Source: Actinocatenispora rupis
GTDB lineage: Bacteria; Actinomycetota; Actinomycetes; Mycobacteriales; Micromonosporaceae
Direction of reading: 5' to 3'
Length of the DNA stretch: 64,000 nucleotides
Assembly: GCF_016861975.1 (NCBI RefSeq)
Contig: NZ_BOMB01000012.1
Span: forward strand, 1 to 64,000
Below the pieces are notes generated by a model. It was not told the DNA's origin. It did no database searches and saw nothing but the letters and a program-made list of their open reading frames with translations. Below, piece by piece: positions 60,406 to 64,000 of the stretch. Numbering within the stretch: position 1 is the first letter of the stretch; each line of letters opens with the position of its first letter. The position numbers and the translations under genes were made by a program.

Positions 60406-61707
60406 TCAGCTCGTCACGAGCTTCTGCATCGCCGTGCGGGCGTCGGCCATCGCCTGCTTCGGCGACGACTTCCCCGTGAGTACGGCCTGGACCTGGGTGG
60501 CGAGCGCCTGCTCGATCTGCGCGTACTGCGGGAAGGCCCAGAACGGGTCGGTCCGGGCAGTGGTCGTCACCCGCTTGGTGAACTCGGTGACGAACCGGTC
60601 GGCGGTCAGCGCCGGGTCGGCCAGCGCCTTCGTGGTGGTCGGCGGGTTGCCGGTCTTGGCGAAGTACCCGGTGGTGGTCCTCAGGTCGCTCGTCACGTAC
60701 TTCGCGAACTTCGCCGCGGCGCCGGATCCCTTGCCCTGCAACACGACCAGCACGCCACCCCAGGCGAACGCCACCGGCTTGTCCCCCGCCGACCGCACCG
60801 GCCGCGCGAACGGGGTCAGCACCTTCTCGATCGACTTGTCCTTGGCCGCGGTGACCACGGCACCCCGGCCCACCGGCGCGTCCTCGTACACGCCGACCTT
60901 GCCCTGGCCGAACAGCGCGCGGGCGTCGAACCGGTCCAGCGCCGGCGCGATCAGCTTCTTGTCGTACAGCTTCTTGTACCAGGTGACGGCCTCGACGCTG
61001 CCGTCGTCGCCGACGGTCACCTTGCCGTTCTCCACGACCGGGCTGCCGAACGTCCACATCCACGGGATGATGTCCTTGAGCTGGTCGACCTTCGTCATCG
61101 CCGCGTACGGCACGATCCCGTTGCCCAGCGCCTTCAACGACTCCAGCATCGCCTCGAAGTCGTCCACCGTGGTCGGCAGCGCCTTCACGCCGGCCTTGTC
61201 GAGCAGCCGCTGGTTGCCGACCATGCCGATCGCGCCGGACGTCCACGGCAGCCCGTACTGGGTGCCCTTCACCCGGCCCAGCGCCAGGCTCGCGTCGGTG
61301 TACCCGGCGCCCGCCGCCACCTTCCCGAGGTCGGTGAGCTTGCCGGTCGCCGCGAGCGTCGCCAGCCACGCGCCGTCGCACTGCGCGACACCGCTCGCGT
61401 TGCCCCCGCGTACCTGGAGGAGCAGCTGGTTCAGGTAGTCGTTGTACGGGTACGACACGGTCTTGACGTGCGCGCCGGACGACTTCTCGTACCCGGCGAC
61501 GATCGCGGCCACCGCGTCCTTCGTGGCCGCCTCGTTCAACGACCACCCGTTGAACGTGAAGTCCTTGACGCCGTCGTCGCTGACGCCCTTCGCGGCGCCG
61601 GTACCGCCGGCGGAGGGTGCGCAGGCAGCGGCACCGGTCAGGGCCAGCGCGCCCGCGCCGACCAGGCCGAGCATGCCGCGCCGGGACAGGGAGTTGGTCT
61701 GGGACAT
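60406..61707 (-). CDS. ABC transporter extracellular solute-binding lipoprotein (sugar)
   Basis: This 433-residue protein has a signal peptide with lipobox LTGAAAC (Cys29) and a twin-arginine-like SRRGMLGLV. The mature part is a type 1 solute-binding protein (DFTFNGWSLNEAATKDAVAAIVAGYEKSSGAHVKTVSYPYNDYLNQLLLQVRGG, GTQYGLPWTSGAIGMVGNQRLLDKAGV), as in oligosaccharide importers. It follows the permease genes in order. ATG 61707. The substrate is probably an oligosaccharide released by the GH16 enzyme (inference). Confidence 0.92.
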   Translation of the reverse strand: MSQTNSLSRRGMLGLVGAGALALTGAAACAPSAGGTGAAKGVSDDGVKDFTFNGWSLNEAATKDAVAAIVAGYEKSSGAHVKTVSYPYNDYLNQLLLQVRGGNASGVAQCDGAWLATLAATGKLTDLGKVAAGAGYTDASLALGRVKGTQYGLPWTSGAIGMVGNQRLLDKAGVKALPTTVDDFEAMLESLKALGNGIVPYAAMTKVDQLKDIIPWMWTFGSPVVENGKVTVGDDGSVEAVTWYKKLYDKKLIAPALDRFDARALFGQGKVGVYEDAPVGRGAVVTAAKDKSIEKVLTPFARPVRSAGDKPVAFAWGGVLVVLQGKGSGAAAKFAKYVTSDLRTTTGYFAKTGNPPTTTKALADPALTADRFVTEFTKRVTTTARTDPFWAFPQYAQIEQALATQVQAVLTGKSSPKQAMADARTAMQKLVTS

Positions 61708-61724
61708 GGCTCTTCTCTTTCGGT

Positions 61725-62618
61725 TCAGCCCTTCACCGCGCCGCTGGCCAGCCCCGCGACGAGGTGGCGCTGCAGCACGATGAAGGCGACGACGACGGGA
61801 AGCGAGGAGACGAGCGAGGCGGCCATCAGGTCCGGCCACGCGGTCTGGAACTCGCCGACGTACGTGTTGACGAGGCCGGGCGGCAGCGTCTGCCGGTCGG
61901 GACCGGCGAGCGTGAGCGCGAAGATGAAGTCGTTCCAGCCCCGGATGAACGCGAACAGTCCGGCCGCGATCAGTCCGGGCGTGGCGATCGGCATCATGAT
62001 CCGGTGGATGACGACGCGGTGCGCCGCGCCGTCCACCCGCGCCGCCTCGATCAGCTCGTCCGGGATGGTGTCGAAGAAGCCCTTCAACATCCAGATACAC
62101 AGGGGCAGGGTGAACGTGGTGAACGACAGGACGAGCGCGCCGTAGCTGTTGAGCAGCCCGGTCGCGCTGAACACCAGGTAGATCGTGATGAGCAGCAGCG
62201 CCTGCGGGAACATCTGCGAGGCGAGCACCAGGTACATCAGGGAACGCCGGCCGCGGTACCGGAACTTCGAGAACGAGTACGCGCAGTAGGCCGAGACGAC
62301 GACGCTGAGGACGGCGGTGACCAGCGAGACGACCACGCTGTTCACCAGGTACCGCACCAGTTTCGGGGTGTGCAGGAGGCTGTCGAAGTGCGCCAGGGTG
62401 AGGTGCGCCGGCACCAGCCGCGGCGGGAACGCGAACACGTCGCCGGTCGGGCTGAACGCGGTCACGACCAACCAGTACACGGGGAGCAGGCCGAAGCAGC
62501 CGATCACCACGACCGCGGCCACCGCGCCGATCCGCCCGCCCCGGCCGCGCCGCCGGGCCGCGCGCCGCGCGATCCCGGCCGCCGCCGTACGTTCCGGTGC
62601 CGCCGTCGCCGTGGTCAT
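61725..62618 (-). CDS. Sugar ABC transporter permease (MalG-like)
   Basis: This 297-residue protein has six membrane helices, with ALLLITIYLVFSATGLLNSYGALVLSFTTFTLPLCIWMLKGFF and the EAA loop ELIEAARVDGAAHRVVIHRIMMPIATPG. ATG 62618 overlaps the other permease's stop by ATGA. It pairs with the MalF-like permease. The ATPase is not in the window, so a shared MsiK-type ATPase is likely, as in Streptomyces sugar importers. Confidence 0.93.
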   Translation of the reverse strand: MTTATAAPERTAAAGIARRAARRRGRGGRIGAVAAVVVIGCFGLLPVYWLVVTAFSPTGDVFAFPPRLVPAHLTLAHFDSLLHTPKLVRYLVNSVVVSLVTAVLSVVVSAYCAYSFSKFRYRGRRSLMYLVLASQMFPQALLLITIYLVFSATGLLNSYGALVLSFTTFTLPLCIWMLKGFFDTIPDELIEAARVDGAAHRVVIHRIMMPIATPGLIAAGLFAFIRGWNDFIFALTLAGPDRQTLPPGLVNTYVGEFQTAWPDLMAASLVSSLPVVVAFIVLQRHLVAGLASGAVKG

Positions 62619-63520
62619 GCCGACCGCCTCTCCGAGAGCCACACGTACCCGACGACGAAGACGCTGAGGATGAGCATCCACAGGGCGCCGATCGCGCCCG
62701 CGCCGCCGAGGTCGAAGCCCTTGAACGCGGTGTCGTACACGGAGACCGCGAAGGTGGTGGTGGCGCCGGCCGGGCCGCCGCCGGTCATCACGTAGATGGT
62801 GTCGAAGTGCTGGAAGTTCCAGATCATCTCCAGCAGCAGCACCATGCCGATCATCGGCCGCAGGTGCGGCAGCGTGACCGAACGGAACCGGCGCAGCGCG
62901 CCCGCACCATCGAGCGCGGCCACCTCGTGCAGGTCCCGCGGTACGGTCTGCAGGCCGGCGAGCAGCATCACCATCATCCACGGGAAGCTGTTCCAGGTCT
63001 TCGCGACGATCACCGCGAGCATCGCCGTACCGGGCTGGCCGAGCCACGCGACCGGTTCGCCGATCAGGTGCAGCCGCATCAGCAGCCCGTTCAGTACGCC
63101 GTAGTTGGCGTTGAAGATCCACAGCCACAGGAACGACACCACGACGCTGGGCAGTACCCAGGGGAACAGGAACAGGCCGCGCAGCACGGCCCGGCCGCGG
63201 ATCCCCACGTTCAACGCCAGCGCCAGCCCGAACCCCAGCACGAACGACAGCGCCGTGGTGGCCACCGTGAACACCATCGTGTGCCCGAGCGCCGGCAGGA
63301 AGTCGCCGGACAGCTCGTCGCCGAAGTTCGACAGACCGACGAAACTGCGGCCCGGCAGTACCAGGCTCTGCTTGAACAGGCTGCTGACCAGCCCGGCGAT
63401 CAGCGGGTAGCAGACCACCGCGGCCAGCAGTACCAGCGCCGGCACGGTCAGCAGGATCCCGACGACACCGTCGGGCAGGCTCCGCGGCCGCACCCCGCGG
63501 GACGCGTCCGGCGCGGTCAT
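62615..63520 (-). CDS. Sugar ABC transporter permease (MalF-like)
   Basis: This 301-residue protein has six membrane helices (VVGILLTVPALVLLAAVVCYPLIAGLVSSLF first) and the EAA loop DLHEVAALDGAGALRRFRSVTLPHLRPM. ATG 63520 overlaps the IclR stop by ATGA, so the regulator and transporter are translationally coupled. Confidence 0.92.
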   Translation of the reverse strand: MTAPDASRGVRPRSLPDGVVGILLTVPALVLLAAVVCYPLIAGLVSSLFKQSLVLPGRSFVGLSNFGDELSGDFLPALGHTMVFTVATTALSFVLGFGLALALNVGIRGRAVLRGLFLFPWVLPSVVVSFLWLWIFNANYGVLNGLLMRLHLIGEPVAWLGQPGTAMLAVIVAKTWNSFPWMMVMLLAGLQTVPRDLHEVAALDGAGALRRFRSVTLPHLRPMIGMVLLLEMIWNFQHFDTIYVMTGGGPAGATTTFAVSVYDTAFKGFDLGGAGAIGALWMLILSVFVVGYVWLSERRSA

Positions 63521-64000
63521 GTCCCCTCCGGGTGGCGGTGCGGCCCCGCGTACCCGAGGGCGACGCTGATCTGGTCGGCGGCCTCGATGACGGCGCGGGA
63601 CAGTTCGGCTTCGCGGGCGGGCAGGTCGATCGCGGACAGCGGGCCGGAGACGCTGAGCGCCGCGACCACCGCGCCCGCCTGGTCCCGTACGGGCGCGGCG
63701 ACGCACGCCCGGCTCAGCGCCAGTTCCTCGATCTCCGTCGCGTACCCGTCGTGCGCCAACGCGTCGAGCTGCTTGTCGAGCTGCTCGTGGTCGGTGACCG
63801 TGCGCGGCGTGTACCCGAGGAGCGAGGCGGCGGGCAGCAGCTCGCGCCGCGCCGCACCGTCCAGCTCGGACAGCAGGCACTTGCCGAGACCGGTGGCGTG
63901 CAAGGGATTCCGCTGCCCCGCGAGTACGAACGAGCGCGGCGCGAGCCGGCCCTCGAAGTTCAGGAGGTAGAAGAGGGTGTCGCCGCGGCGGACCGCGACG
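63517..64000 (-). CDS. IclR-family regulator, C-terminal part (cut by window end)
   Basis: Only the effector domain is inside the window; the frame stays open to 64000 (reading toward lower coordinates: VAVRRGDTLFYLLNFEGRLAPRSFVLAGQRNPLHATGLGKCLLSEL). HATGLGKCLL, GYATEIEELALSRACVAAPVRDQAGAVVAALSVSGP and the final helix are IclR features. It is the first gene of the polysaccharide operon visible here and its likely local regulator. The DNA-binding domain lies beyond the edge. Confidence 0.9.
   Translation of the reverse strand, partial: VAVRRGDTLFYLLNFEGRLAPRSFVLAGQRNPLHATGLGKCLLSELDGAARRELLPAASLLGYTPRTVTDHEQLDKQLDALAHDGYATEIEELALSRACVAAPVRDQAGAVVAALSVSGPLSAIDLPAREAELSRAVIEAADQISVALGYAGPHRHPEGT

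Overview
The window is chromosomal DNA of a very GC-rich, filamentous-type actinomycete. The evidence is the codon use, F420-linked enzymes (LLM-class oxidoreductase, NADPH:F420 reductase), a WXG100-type/mycosin secretion cluster, an XRE-DUF397 pair, a histone-H1-like protein, a T-box before ileS, and actinobacterial gene order (glnA2, panB, then the RNase H/phosphatase, zinc-ribbon and Nif3 genes, which also lie near each other in Mycobacterium and Streptomyces). The genus cannot be fixed from sequence alone; Micromonosporaceae or a relative is my inference. No tRNA, rRNA operon, transposase, prophage or CRISPR array was seen; the one clear structural RNA gene is rnpB.

Layout. 1-5.1 kb: amidotransferase, WYL regulator, HesB-like protein, a GTPase-like protein without the Walker A lysine, and an LLM oxidoreductase-hemerythrin fusion divergent from a MarR regulator. 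5.1-5.5 kb: intergenic tandem repeats. 5.6-10.5 kb (minus): a type VII-secretion-like cassette of EspC-like protein, WxG-motif protein, mycosin and a membrane-anchored Hsp70 ATPase domain. 10.8-28.3 kb: housekeeping metabolism (glnA2, nadE, panB, an F420 reductase, an RNB exoribonuclease, malate synthase with its IclR regulator), a 509-residue Lys/Ala/Arg/Thr protein and several small proteins. 28.5-35.4 kb: rnpB, a monocarboxylate-type symporter with its DUF3311 partner, an ArsB-like permease, a phosphoesterase, an XRE/DUF397 pair and small genes. 36.1-37.4 kb: a repeat-filled stretch with no supportable gene. 37.4-44.0 kb: RNase H/phosphatase, zinc-ribbon protein, Nif3, a flavoprotein with an XRE-TPR regulator, a PPP-type phosphatase and endonuclease V. 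44.0-49.2 kb: a LacI-controlled sugar ABC importer. 49.3-52.7 kb: ileS with a T-box leader. 52.9-56.3 kb: a sulfite-oxidase-like enzyme, an FAD oxidoreductase and a secreted protease. 56.3-64.0 kb: a polysaccharide-utilisation operon (IclR regulator, two permeases, binding protein, GH16 enzyme, large Tat-exported enzyme).

Themes. Gene pairs often overlap by GTGA or ATGA or abut as TAGATG, indicating translational coupling. Many genes appear leaderless: a TANNNT -10 box lies 6-7 nt before the start codon. Convergent genes are separated by near-perfect hairpins, some containing the stop codons. Short-period repeats occur both between genes and inside protein linkers. Two composition signals stand out: GTAC is strongly enriched, and a GTCCACTGTGGAC-like palindrome is scattered across the window. 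The most unusual candidates are the Hsp70-containing secretion cassette, the histone-like protein and the GTAC bias. All calls come from reading the sequence; no database search was run.
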